A DNA stretch of 64,000 nt. It comes from Segatella maculosa DSM 19339 = JCM 15638 (GTDB lineage: Bacteria; Bacteroidota; Bacteroidia; Bacteroidales; Bacteroidaceae). The first letter of the stretch is position 1. Each line of letters starts with the position of its first letter. The DNA lies in contig NZ_KB908320.1 in the NCBI RefSeq assembly GCF_000382385.1, positions 124,001 through 188,000 on the forward strand, written 5' to 3'. This document shows positions 36,679-45,502 of this stretch, in pieces. The notes beneath the pieces were generated by a model. The model ran no database searches and was not told the origin of the DNA. It saw only the letters and a program-made list of their open reading frames with translations. Position numbers and translations under genes: made by a program.

Positions 36679-37758
36679 CTATCTTAATGTGGTTACGAAC
36701 ATGTCAAATATGAACTCCGTATCAACGGGCCCCGAACAAGCCTCGGGATGGAACTGACTGGAGAACCAAGGGTTGGTCGTATGACGAATACCCTCGTTCG
36801 AGCCGTCGTTCATATTGACGAACATCTCTTCCCAATCAAAGTCCAGTGTATTCGCGTCGACGGCATAGCCATGGTTCTGGCTGGTGATGAAGCACTGCTT
36901 CGTGCCGACAAAACGCACGGGCTGGTTATGGCCGCGATGTCCATACTTCAGCTTATATATCTCTGCCCCCGAAGCCTTTGCGAGCAGTTGGTTGCCCATA
37001 CAGATGCCACAGATGGGCTTCGTGCTCTGGCTCATCTGTTTTCTGATGATTTCCACCGCATCGGAACACATATCCGGGTCGCCCGGACCGTTGGCAAGAA
37101 ATAGTCCGTCGTACTTCATGTCTGTGTAGTCATAGTTCCACGGCACCCTGACGACCTCGACGCCGCGCTCCACCAAGCAACGAATGATATTAGCCTTCAC
37201 GCCGCAATCCACCAGCACCACCTTTTTTCCTGTGCCTTCATTATACCTGATAACCTCCTTGCACGACACCCTATCTACGAAGTTCACACCTTCGTAATCG
37301 GCCTCTGGGATATTATCGGGCTCGTCGTCGAAGAGTATCTTCCCCATCATCACGCCGTGCTCGCGCAACACCTTGGTCAACTCGCGCGTATCGATGCCCG
37401 TTATCCCCGGCACGTGCTCGCGTTTCAGCCAGCAGGCAAGGCTCTCCGTGGCGTTCCAATGACTATACTCCTCGCTGTAATCGCTGACGATGAGGGCCGA
37501 GGCATGAATCCGTTCGCTCTCCATGAAAGTGGGCAATCCATCGGCCTCGATGGTGAAAGGAGGCACCCCATAGTTACCCACAAGCGGATAGGTCAACACC
37601 ACCAACTGCCCGGCATACGACGGGTCGGTGAGGCTCTCGGGATAGCCCGTCATTGCCGTGTTGAAGACAACCTCGCCGGCAACGGGTGCATCATAGCCAA
37701 AGCTCTTACCGCGGAACCGGGTTCCGTCACTCAGGACTAAAGTTACGTTTTTCATCAT
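36679..37758 (-). CDS. carA: Carbamoyl-phosphate synthase small (glutaminase) subunit
   Basis: A 359-residue subunit supplying ammonia from glutamine to CarB. The N-terminal domain starts VTLVLSDGTRFRGKSFG. The class I amidotransferase domain has the nucleophile in CGICMGNQLLA (about 246) and the His-Glu pair in FHPEACSGP (about 340). The usual His after the nucleophile elbow is Asn here (GICMGN), as in relatives I know from this phylum. Starts at 37758 or one codon later. The leader upstream consists of repeat array F. Confidence 0.96.
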   Translation of the reverse strand: MMKNVTLVLSDGTRFRGKSFGYDAPVAGEVVFNTAMTGYPESLTDPSYAGQLVVLTYPLVGNYGVPPFTIEADGLPTFMESERIHASALIVSDYSEEYSHWNATESLACWLKREHVPGITGIDTRELTKVLREHGVMMGKILFDDEPDNIPEADYEGVNFVDRVSCKEVIRYNEGTGKKVVLVDCGVKANIIRCLVERGVEVVRVPWNYDYTDMKYDGLFLANGPGDPDMCSDAVEIIRKQMSQSTKPICGICMGNQLLAKASGAEIYKLKYGHRGHNQPVRFVGTKQCFITSQNHGYAVDANTLDFDWEEMFVNMNDGSNEGIRHTTNPWFSSQFHPEACSGPVDTEFIFDMFVTTLR

Positions 37759-37803
37759 CTGTAGTTATATTAAATCGTTCATTCTCTCAATGTGTCCGGC
37801 GAA

Positions 37804-38075
37804 GGTGTAGTACACCCCTGATCATAGGTACGATACACCTCTCATCATCGGTACGGTACACCTTTGGTCGTAGGTACGGTACACCTCTGGTCGTGGGTAC
37901 GGTACACCTCCGAACAAGAGTATTAAACACTCATCAGTGCAGGTGTTAAACACTCACCGATGCAGGTGTTAAACACTCATCAGTGCGGGTGTTAAACACT
38001 CATCAGTGCGGGTGTTAAACACTCACCGGTGCAGGTGTTAAACACTCACAGTTCAAGGTATTAAACCCCCGTTGT
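37804..38075. repeat. Tandem palindromic array F, 11+ units of 23 bp
   Basis: Five units of type GGTACGGTACACCTCTGGTC (23 bp with three more bases) start at 37804, 37827, 37850, 37873 and 37896. Without a break in register, six units of type GGTGTTAAACACTCATCAGT (23 bp) start at 37919, 37942, 37965, 37988, 38011 and 38034, and a partial one at 38057. Dyads are GGTGTA/TACACC and GTGTT-A-AACAC. The stop codon of the PurF-like gene (38061-38063) lies in the last unit; the array is the spacer between that gene and carA. Confidence 0.95.
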
Positions 38076-39962
38076 TGCAATATCTTTTTCCACGCTTTCG
38101 TAATAGTTCACAAAGGCCTGATTGCAGAGCTTCGTTCCGCCGGGCGTGGGGAAATGCCCCGTGAAGTACCAGTCGCCCTTATAGCCGGGCATGGCCTCGT
38201 GAAGCCCCTCGATGCTCTGGTAGACCAGTTCTATGGGAGTAGTCACGCCGCTCGGGCGCAACATCTCTACAATCTTGGCATTGATTTCCTCTGTCGTGAA
38301 CGGTTCGTAGATGGCGCGCACCACATTGGTCATTCGCTCCTTGGGCTTGCGCAACTCTTCAAGGCATGCCTCGTAGATGGCGTGAATGACGTGCTCCATG
38401 TGCCTGTCTTTCAGCAGGGCGATGGTGGCGCGGAACACGCAGAACTCCTCCAAGCAGGGCATGTCGATACCGTAGTAATCGGGATAGCGTATCTGCGGCG
38501 CACTGCTCACGATGACCATTTTCTTGGGGTGCAGACGGTCGAGTATGCGCAGGATGCTTTTCTTCAGTGTGGTTCCCCTGACGATGCTGTCGTCGATGAT
38601 GACGAGGTTGTCCTTTCCGGCGTCGATGCTTCCGTAGGTGATGTCGTAGACATGGCTGGCAAGGTCGTTGCGGCTGTTGCCCTCGGCGATGAACGTGCGC
38701 AGCTTGATGTCTTTCCATGCCGCCTTCTCCGAGCGCACGTAAGCATTCATTATGCTTTGCAGTTCCTCGTGCGAGGGCGCATGGCCGAGAGCTTCAATCT
38801 GCTTGATCTTCCGTTCGTTCAGATGCTGCGTGAGGCCGTCAAGCATGCCGTAGTAAGCCACCTCTGCCGTGTTGGGAATGTAGGAAAACACGGTGTGCTC
38901 CACGTCGTGGTTCACGGCCTTCAGTATCGGTCCTGTGAGCTGTTCGCCCAACTTCTTGCGCTCGTTATAGATGTCGCGGTCAGAGCCCCGGCTGAAGTAA
39001 ATGCGCTCGAACGAACACGCTGCGTCTCCTCTCGGCGCCAAGATGCGCTCGATAGAACACTCGCCGTTCCTTTTCACCATCAGGGCCGTGCCCGGTTTGA
39101 GTTCCTCCACGTCTTCACACTCCAAGTCGAACGTTGTCTGCAGCACGGGGCGTTCGCTCGCCAAGGCCACGACTTCGTCGTCCTTGTAGTAGAATGCCGG
39201 GCGGATGCCCCAAGGGTCGCGCATGGAGAACATCTCTCCGCTTCCCGTAACGCCGCACACCACGTAGCCTCCGTCGAAGTCGGGCATCGTGGTCTTCAAG
39301 ACGTTGCTCATTCTGACGTGGTCTTCGATGTAGCGCGTGATGTCGGTGTTCGTCAGTCCTTTGGCCTTTGCCTCGGCGAAGTTACGTTCCACTTCCCTGT
39401 CGAGTCGATGGCCCATGAGTTCGAGCATGATGTACGTGTCGCTGTAGATACGCGGGCATTGCCCCTGCAAAGTGAGCTTCTCGAAGATTTCATCGACGTT
39501 GGTCATGTTGAAGTTCCCGCAGAAGCAAAGGTTCTTGGCGCGCCAATTGTTCCTCCGTAGGAAAGGATGCACGTAGGAAATGCCCGTCTTCCCCGTCGTG
39601 CTATACCGCAGATGTCCCATGTAGAGTTCACCGGCGAAAGGAAGACCTGCCTTAGCATGGTCCACGTCTGCCAGCTGCTGTGCACTCATGCCGGCATAGT
39701 TCTTATGTACCTTTCCGAAGATTTCGGTGATGGCGTTCGAGCCTTCAGCTCTTTCGCGGAACATGTATTCATGTCCGGGCTGCGTATCAAGCTTGACACA
39801 CGCCATGCCTGCGCCTTCTTGCCCCCGGTTGTGCTGTTTCTCCATCATCAGATAGAGCTTATTCAGGCCATACATCCATGTGCCGTACTTCTGCTGATAG
39901 TATTCAAGAGGCTTCAGCAAGCGTATCAAAGCGACTCCGCAATCTTCCTTTATTTCTTCCAT
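38061..39962 (-). CDS. PurF-like amidophosphoribosyltransferase, long Bacteroidetes form
   Basis: A 633-residue class II glutamine amidotransferase joined to a phosphoribosyltransferase domain. EDCGVALI puts the nucleophile Cys at residue 8 (PurF proper starts its mature form at Cys1); MGHLRYSTTG and FCGNFNMTN are glutamine-site segments. The PRPP loop NLVIIDDSIVRGTT is intact. It is about 130-160 residues longer than usual PurF, with an extra C-terminal part (after about 560: IELVYQSIEGLHEAMPGYKG, FPTPGGTKLCNQAFV). It could be a second PurF paralogue; no other purine genes are near. Gene order with carA and carB suggests a shared glutamine-nitrogen theme. Confidence 0.85.
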   Translation of the reverse strand: MEEIKEDCGVALIRLLKPLEYYQQKYGTWMYGLNKLYLMMEKQHNRGQEGAGMACVKLDTQPGHEYMFRERAEGSNAITEIFGKVHKNYAGMSAQQLADVDHAKAGLPFAGELYMGHLRYSTTGKTGISYVHPFLRRNNWRAKNLCFCGNFNMTNVDEIFEKLTLQGQCPRIYSDTYIMLELMGHRLDREVERNFAEAKAKGLTNTDITRYIEDHVRMSNVLKTTMPDFDGGYVVCGVTGSGEMFSMRDPWGIRPAFYYKDDEVVALASERPVLQTTFDLECEDVEELKPGTALMVKRNGECSIERILAPRGDAACSFERIYFSRGSDRDIYNERKKLGEQLTGPILKAVNHDVEHTVFSYIPNTAEVAYYGMLDGLTQHLNERKIKQIEALGHAPSHEELQSIMNAYVRSEKAAWKDIKLRTFIAEGNSRNDLASHVYDITYGSIDAGKDNLVIIDDSIVRGTTLKKSILRILDRLHPKKMVIVSSAPQIRYPDYYGIDMPCLEEFCVFRATIALLKDRHMEHVIHAIYEACLEELRKPKERMTNVVRAIYEPFTTEEINAKIVEMLRPSGVTTPIELVYQSIEGLHEAMPGYKGDWYFTGHFPTPGGTKLCNQAFVNYYESVEKDIATTGV

Positions 39963-39974
39963 TATATTCTTTGA

Positions 39975-41819
39975 TTATTCCACGGTTACAGACTTAGCCA
40001 GATTTCGAGGCTGATCGACATTCTTATTCTTGCAAACGGCGATGTGATAGGCAAGAAGCTGAAGCGGAATCGTTGCCAGTAACGGCTCGAGACATTCCAA
40101 GGTTTCGGGGAGTTCTATCACTTCGTCGGCAATGCGACTGATAGTCTCGTCGCCTTTTGTTACCAAAGCAATCACCCTACCCTTTCTTGCCTTAATCTCC
40201 TGAATGTTGCTCAACACCTTCTCATACATCGCATTGTGTGTGGCAATGGCCACTACCGGCATATCGGAGTCCACCAAAGCGATAGGCCCGTGCTTCATTT
40301 CCGCAGCCGGATAGCCTTCGGCATGGATATAACTGATTTCTTTCAACTTCAAAGCTCCTTCCATCGCCACAGGATAACTGTAACCGCGCCCTAAATAAAT
40401 GAAGTTGTGGGCATATGTGAATATCCTGCTCAGGTTAGCAATCTTCTCGTTCAGCTTCAACACCTCTTGTATCTTATCGGGAATGACAGACAATTCCTTA
40501 ACAACCTCTTCATAAACCGCATCGGTAATCGTCTTCCTTTCTTTCGCCAAGGCCAAAGCCAACATCGTCAATACAAGGACCTGCCCTGTAAAGGCCTTTG
40601 TTGAGGCGACCCCTATCTCCGGACCTACATGGATATAGCTTCCCGTATCGGTCGAACGTGGGATACTTGAACCGACAGCATTACAAATACCATAGATAAA
40701 GGCCCCTGATTCCTTAGCCAGCTCCACGGCTGCAAGTGTGTCGGCTGTCTCTCCGCTCTGCGACATGGCAATAACAACATCGTCGCTCGTCACAACAGGG
40801 TTACGGTATCTGAACTCACTGGCATATTCCACATCTACGGGAATGCAGCAGAACGTCTCTATCAATTGCTTTCCTATCAATCCGGCATGCCAACTCGTAC
40901 CACAAGCTACAATGATGATACGCTTGGCATGGAGTAAGCGTTCTTTATAATCAATCACAGCACTCAATGTCACATGATTGGCCTCCCTATTGATACGCCC
41001 TCTCATACAGGTCTTGAGACATTCTGGTTGTTCGAAAATCTCTTTTAACATAAAGTGAGGAAAGCCTCCTTTCTCTATTTGTCCGAGGTTGATATCTATT
41101 GTCTGAACAGAAGGATTCAATTCACGATTAAGCAGATTTACGACTTTAAGTTCTTCACCCAAACGCATTACGGCAATACTTCCATCTTCGAGGTAGACAA
41201 CTTTGTCTGTAAACTCCACGATCGGACTTGCATCGGAACCCAAGAAGAATTCATCTTTACCAATACCAACGACCAAAGGACTTTGCTTTCGTGCTGCGAT
41301 AATCTGATGAGGCTCTCGTTTATCCAAAACCGCAATTGCATAAGCCCCTATGACTTGATGAAGAGCCACTTGGACTGCCGTCAATGTATCAAGTTTTTTC
41401 TTTACCTGCACATACTCTATCAGTTGAACAAGCACTTCTGTATCTGTATCTGAGCGGAATTCCACTCCTTTAGCAATCAGATTATTCTTGATGTCAGCAT
41501 AATTCTCAATGATTCCATTATGAATGATTGCCAAGTTCTTTGATGCAGAATAATGAGGGTGGGCATTAACAGATGAAGGTTCGCCATGAGTTGCCCAACG
41601 TGTATGCGCTATACCAACGGAACCAGAGATATTCTTGTCGGCACAAAAGCCCTCCAAATCAGCCACTTTTCCTTTGGTTTTATATAAGTTGAGCGTATCG
41701 TCATCGTTAATAAGGGCGACTCCGGCGCTGTCGTAACCACGGTATTCCAATCGCTTCAGTCCTTTTATCAATATGGGATAAGCCTCACGCTTGCCTAAAT
41801 ATCCTACAATTCCACACAT
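39975..41819 (-). CDS. glmS: Glutamine-fructose-6-phosphate aminotransferase (isomerising)
   Basis: A 614-residue enzyme making glucosamine-6-phosphate for peptidoglycan and lipid A. MCGIVGYLGKREA shows the N-terminal nucleophile Cys2; HTRWATHGEPS and HNGIIENY are glutaminase motifs. Two SIS sugar-isomerase domains follow (CGTSWHAGLIGKQLIE and LGRGYSYPVAMEGALKLKEI), ending in the conserved NLAKSVTVE tail. Length is standard. It is 12 bases upstream of the PurF-like gene on the same strand, so transcription runs glmS to PurF-like and perhaps on to carA-carB. Confidence 0.97.
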   Translation of the reverse strand: MCGIVGYLGKREAYPILIKGLKRLEYRGYDSAGVALINDDDTLNLYKTKGKVADLEGFCADKNISGSVGIAHTRWATHGEPSSVNAHPHYSASKNLAIIHNGIIENYADIKNNLIAKGVEFRSDTDTEVLVQLIEYVQVKKKLDTLTAVQVALHQVIGAYAIAVLDKREPHQIIAARKQSPLVVGIGKDEFFLGSDASPIVEFTDKVVYLEDGSIAVMRLGEELKVVNLLNRELNPSVQTIDINLGQIEKGGFPHFMLKEIFEQPECLKTCMRGRINREANHVTLSAVIDYKERLLHAKRIIIVACGTSWHAGLIGKQLIETFCCIPVDVEYASEFRYRNPVVTSDDVVIAMSQSGETADTLAAVELAKESGAFIYGICNAVGSSIPRSTDTGSYIHVGPEIGVASTKAFTGQVLVLTMLALALAKERKTITDAVYEEVVKELSVIPDKIQEVLKLNEKIANLSRIFTYAHNFIYLGRGYSYPVAMEGALKLKEISYIHAEGYPAAEMKHGPIALVDSDMPVVAIATHNAMYEKVLSNIQEIKARKGRVIALVTKGDETISRIADEVIELPETLECLEPLLATIPLQLLAYHIAVCKNKNVDQPRNLAKSVTVE

Positions 41820-41849
41820 ATAATATACTATTAAATTATCCTGTTATAT

Positions 41850-41893
41850 TCAAAAAAGAAGAATGAAACCGATTTAATCAATTATCATTCTTC
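41850..41893 (-). terminator. Intrinsic terminator after the wza-like gene
   Basis: On the minus strand GAAGAATGA pairs with TCATTCTTC and is followed by TTTTTT, 10 bases past the stop at 41903. It separates the export gene from glmS. Confidence 0.8.
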
Positions 41894-41902
41894 AATTTAT
41901 TT

Positions 41903-42700
41903 TTATCTTAAAACGTTAACTAACAACGAAGCTACACTGGTCACGATACCGACAAAAGAGAACCACAGTGTAGTTGAATTACCGATAGAAGAATTTTGAG
42001 ACTGCACCTTATTCGGTTCTACGTAGAGCACGTCGTTTTGCTGTAAATAATAATAAGGTGAATTGATAAGATTAGCATCATTCAAATTTAATCGATGATA
42101 TTCCTTTTCCCCATCAGCTTTTTCTCGTAGCAGAATCACATTATCACGTTTACCATAAATCGTCAAATCTCCGGCTTGTGCTAAAGCTTCTATAATACTC
42201 ATTTTCTCTGTTGTAACAGGAAAAACACCCGGGTTCCTCACTTCGCCTGCCACTGTAACATGAAAACTTGCCATGCGGACAGTTACTACAGGATTTTCAG
42301 TTTTGGCTAAATAAGGCACCAGACGGTTTCTAATCAAATCCTCACATTCTCCTTTCGTAAGTCCCCCAACATGTACTTTACCAATAACGGGAAAATTTAT
42401 ATCACCTTTGTTGTCAACCAAATAATTCAAGGCTGACACGTTTCCGATTACTTTCTGATTATCTGTCCCCACAAAAGTTCCAGATCCCAAATTGAATGGT
42501 GCGGCAGCCTGTGGATCCGTGGTGTTTACAATGATATTCAATAAGTCCTTTGGCATGATATGTGCATCATAAAGCCCTCTCGAAGCTGCAAGGTCTACCT
42601 TGTCTATATTCTGAAAATAAGCTACTTTTTTGCTTCCAGAACAACTGCTCAGGAACAAAACAGCCGTTAATATTAAAAGTGAAAATGAAGTTTCTTTCAT
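41903..42700 (-). CDS. Polysaccharide export outer-membrane lipoprotein (Wza-type)
   Basis: A 265-residue lipoprotein: signal ending LFLSSC with the cysteine at about 20. The Poly_export domain begins KDLLNIIVNTTDPQ; two SLBB-type segments follow (INFPVIGKVHVGGLTKGECEDLIRNRL in part, and VTVAGEVRNPGVFPV). A single C-terminal hydrophobic helix (about 244-262) is the outer-membrane-crossing segment of Wza. It would export the polymer made by the operon at 894-6238, 35 kb away, or that of another cluster. It has its own promoter and terminator. Confidence 0.92.
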   Translation of the reverse strand: MKETSFSLLILTAVLFLSSCSGSKKVAYFQNIDKVDLAASRGLYDAHIMPKDLLNIIVNTTDPQAAAPFNLGSGTFVGTDNQKVIGNVSALNYLVDNKGDINFPVIGKVHVGGLTKGECEDLIRNRLVPYLAKTENPVVTVRMASFHVTVAGEVRNPGVFPVTTEKMSIIEALAQAGDLTIYGKRDNVILLREKADGEKEYHRLNLNDANLINSPYYYLQQNDVLYVEPNKVQSQNSSIGNSTTLWFSFVGIVTSVASLLVNVLR

Positions 42701-42730
42701 ATCCTATATTTAGTAAATAATTAATCTTTG

Positions 42731-42762
42731 CAAATTTAATCCTATTTTTTTGAAATAACAAA
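42731..42762 (-). promoter_or_regulatory. Promoter of the wza-like gene
   Basis: On the minus strand TTTG, 20 bases, TAAATTTG followed by C, about 30 bases upstream of the ATG at 42700. Confidence 0.75.
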
Positions 42763-42846
42763 CTTTTCATTTATTAATATCCTGCGTTCCCATAATATCC
42801 TTCATACAAAGAAAAAAGAACGACACGTTATCAAACAAAAAGAATG

Positions 42847-43896
42847 CTATCTATGACGTTTAAGTTCCAATTTTGGTATCTTGACAACATCACCCTCTTT
42901 CAGTTCTTTATTCTTGTTCATAACTTCGAGATAGCATTCCATACCCGGACCTAATTGCTGTCTGCTGATTGAACGAAGCGTCTGCCCAGCTCTAGCTTTG
43001 ACAACCTGCTTTACACCTACAATTCGATAAGCACCAGTACGGACACGTGCGTCACTACGATTCATCTCTGCATAAACATCATCTGGTTTTACTTTAGGCG
43101 TGATATTACCGACTTTATTTTCCTTCTGCTTAGTTCTAGCCGTAGGTTGTGTATTATGGACAACAGCTTGCCGCTTACCTACCTGCGTTATCAGTGCTTC
43201 TATACGCATATCCCGACGATGCAATTCCATGAAAAGATAAGATATTGCCCCACCTAAAAGGACGAATAATACAATTGCGGAAACAATCAATGCCTTTATT
43301 GCAAAAGGCGACCAACCACTACTCGGAACAGATTGTTCCGTCTCGTCTTCCTCTTCATCATCTATGTTTACTACCTCTGACGGTACATTCAACGAAAAAC
43401 TGCTTTGTGGAACAAGAGCCTCTTCCTCTACGTCCTCTTTGTGCGAAGTTGTTTCAAATTCGGCTTGCTCTATTGTTGTAACCGACGAGCTATGCTTATT
43501 ACTTTCCTTTTCCGTTTGTTCCTCGACGATTTCAGACTGTTTATCCAAAAGTCCGTCAATAGGTTTGTCTTCCAATTCCACACCATCGCCGACAACAACA
43601 GTCTCAAATTCAGAGAACGGACGATTCACCAACTCTTTCATTGAGTTATCAGGAACAAACGAAATCTTGTCGCGACCGTCTATCACAATACGTTCTCCCG
43701 TATTGACATCAACACTTTCACGCGAACTGACACTTGTCACCTTAAAGGTCCCCAAGCCTTTTATCTTGACTTGCCTTTCACGTTGTAGTCCTTCGTTTAT
43801 CACATCAATCATCGACAAAACAAAGCGCTCGGCATCAGAAGTCTTCAGTTCATGCTTATCAACCAAGTAACGGGCAATGTCTTTTAGATTACGCAT
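42847..43896 (-). CDS. HU-domain protein fused to a membrane helix and LysM-like domain
   Basis: A 349-residue protein of three parts. Residues 1-95 are an HU/IHF-type DNA-binding domain (GLQRERQVKIKGLGTFKV, then VNTGERIVIDGRDKISFVP and DNSMKELVNRPF). Residues about 100-195 are an acidic, Ser/Glu-rich linker. Residues 199-223 are one membrane helix (FAIKALIVSAIVLFVLLGG). The rest, across the membrane, ends in a LysM-like segment (VKARAGQTLRSISRQQLGPG to GDVVKIPKL). It overlaps the upstream HU gene by 8 bases. The layout would link DNA to the cell wall; that is inference from domains. Such fusions exist in other Bacteroidales. Confidence 0.88.
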   Translation of the reverse strand: MRNLKDIARYLVDKHELKTSDAERFVLSMIDVINEGLQRERQVKIKGLGTFKVTSVSSRESVDVNTGERIVIDGRDKISFVPDNSMKELVNRPFSEFETVVVGDGVELEDKPIDGLLDKQSEIVEEQTEKESNKHSSSVTTIEQAEFETTSHKEDVEEEALVPQSSFSLNVPSEVVNIDDEEEDETEQSVPSSGWSPFAIKALIVSAIVLFVLLGGAISYLFMELHRRDMRIEALITQVGKRQAVVHNTQPTARTKQKENKVGNITPKVKPDDVYAEMNRSDARVRTGAYRIVGVKQVVKARAGQTLRSISRQQLGPGMECYLEVMNKNKELKEGDVVKIPKLELKRHR

Positions 43897-44182
43897 TTAC
43901 TTCTCCTCCATTCTTTAGTTTCTCCTTGATAGAAGCATTTGGTTTGAACCCCAGAACCAACTTTGGCGGGACAAGCATACGTAACCCCGTTGAAGGATTT
44001 ACAACCACACGCTCCATACGTTTTTTTACTTCAAAAGTCCCGAAACCTGCTAACGACACATTCTCTCCTGCTTCGAAGCTATCGCCCATTCCTTCAATCA
44101 ACGCATTGACAAGCTTTTGGGCATCTGTCTGAGCATAGCCTGTCCTTAGAGCCAACTCTGCTATAAAATCCTTATTATTCAT
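43889..44182 (-). CDS. HU-family DNA-binding protein
   Basis: A 97-residue nucleoid protein. MNNKDFIAELALRTGY and the dimer core LVNALIEGMGDSFEAGENV are followed by the beta-arm region LAGFGTFEVKKRMERVVVNP and KPNASIKEKL. It is the usual HU length with a slightly longer tail. It lies between rimO (11 bases upstream) and the HU-TM-LysM gene, which it overlaps by 8 bases, so the two HU domains are made together and might form heterodimers. Confidence 0.92.
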   Translation of the reverse strand: MNNKDFIAELALRTGYAQTDAQKLVNALIEGMGDSFEAGENVSLAGFGTFEVKKRMERVVVNPSTGLRMLVPPKLVLGFKPNASIKEKLKNGGEVNA

Positions 44183-44193
44183 ACCAAGAATGG

Positions 44194-45495
44194 TTATTTA
44201 ACAACTTGTCCATAAAGGTCAAACGCTTCACTGTCCGTTATCTTCACACGATAGAAGCAACCCACACGAGGCCTACTTCCCTTTGTAGGGATAAGAACCT
44301 CAGGGTCAACTTCCGGCGAACAATACTCCGTGCGACCTATATAATAATCTCCTTCTTTCCTATCAATAATCACGGTCATGACTTTACCTATCTTTTCGGC
44401 TTCGACATTGGCACTAATTTTCTGCTGCACTGCCATCAGCCTATCAAGACGATACTGTTTAACCTCCTGAGGCACATTATCTTCATAGTGCACTGAACTA
44501 TAGGTTCCTTCTTCTTCCGAATAAGCAAAAGCGCCCATGCGTTCGAACTTGGCCCACTTCACAAACTCAACGAGTTCTTCGAAATCTTCATCGGTTTCAC
44601 CGGGGAAGCCAACCAACAAGGTCGTGCGAAGATGGATTCCCGGGACTGCTTCCCTTATCTTCTTTATCAGTTCAATCGTCTCTTCCTTGCTCACATGGCG
44701 ATGCATGGCATCAAGCATATGGTTCGAGATATGCTGCAAAGCAATATCCAAATACTTGCAGACGTTCGGCTTCTCACGAATAACATCGAGTAATTCCAGC
44801 GGGAACTGATTGGGATAAGCATAATGCAGTCGAACCCATTTTACGCCTTCCACATCTGCAATGTCGCCAATCAGGTCGGCGATATGTCGTTGTCCGTCGA
44901 TATCAACACCATAATAAGTGAGTTCCTGAGCAATAATCTGAAACTCCTTAACACCATCAGCCACCAATTCTCTGACCTCTTGCAATATATCTTCCTTTGG
45001 GCGGCTCACATGCTTGCCGGTTATCAAAGGAATTGCGCAATAAGCACAACGGCGGTCACAACCCTCTGCTATCTTCACATAGGCATAGTGTCGAGGAGTT
45101 GTCAACGACCTACGGCCATTGCATGAAGAAACTTCCGCCTTACCGAGGTCTGACAGCAGCTGCTTATAATTGAACTTTCCATAGAACTTGTCTACTTCCG
45201 GGATTTCCTTTTCCAACTCATCCTTATAGCGCTGCGACAGACACCCCATCACATAAAGCCGTTTCAGACGACCTTCGTTTTTCGCACTGACAAACTCAAG
45301 AATCGTATTGATGCTCTCTTCTTTCGCCGACTCGATAAAACCACACGTATTAATAACGGCAATTTCGCCGTCGGGCCGCTCACTGTCATGGACACAGTGA
45401 TAGCCATTGGCTTCAAATTGCTTCATAAGAAGCTCGCTGTCAACAAGATTCTTCGAGCAACCCATCGTCACGATATCAATCTGATTCTTTTTCAT
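44194..45495 (-). CDS. rimO: Ribosomal protein S12 methylthiotransferase
   Basis: A 433-residue radical-SAM enzyme that methylthiolates an Asp of S12. The N-terminal MTTase domain has Cys in TMGCSKNLVDSE, INTCGFI and GCLSQR. The radical-SAM cluster is CDRRCAYC. A C-terminal TRAM domain follows (VIDRKEGDYYIGRTEY). The ATG at 45495 (MKKNQIDIVTMG) is chosen over one five codons earlier because that start lies inside the ftsY gene end. It is 7 bases past the ftsY stop and heads toward the HU genes in one transcript. Confidence 0.96.
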   Translation of the reverse strand: MKKNQIDIVTMGCSKNLVDSELLMKQFEANGYHCVHDSERPDGEIAVINTCGFIESAKEESINTILEFVSAKNEGRLKRLYVMGCLSQRYKDELEKEIPEVDKFYGKFNYKQLLSDLGKAEVSSCNGRRSLTTPRHYAYVKIAEGCDRRCAYCAIPLITGKHVSRPKEDILQEVRELVADGVKEFQIIAQELTYYGVDIDGQRHIADLIGDIADVEGVKWVRLHYAYPNQFPLELLDVIREKPNVCKYLDIALQHISNHMLDAMHRHVSKEETIELIKKIREAVPGIHLRTTLLVGFPGETDEDFEELVEFVKWAKFERMGAFAYSEEEGTYSSVHYEDNVPQEVKQYRLDRLMAVQQKISANVEAEKIGKVMTVIIDRKEGDYYIGRTEYCSPEVDPEVLIPTKGSRPRVGCFYRVKITDSEAFDLYGQVVK

Positions 45496-45502
45496 CAATA
45501 CG

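Noticed and set aside
38154..39560. 468-codon plus-strand frame opposite the PurF-like gene
   Set aside because: It is the complement of a strongly conserved coding region; its translation has no family character.
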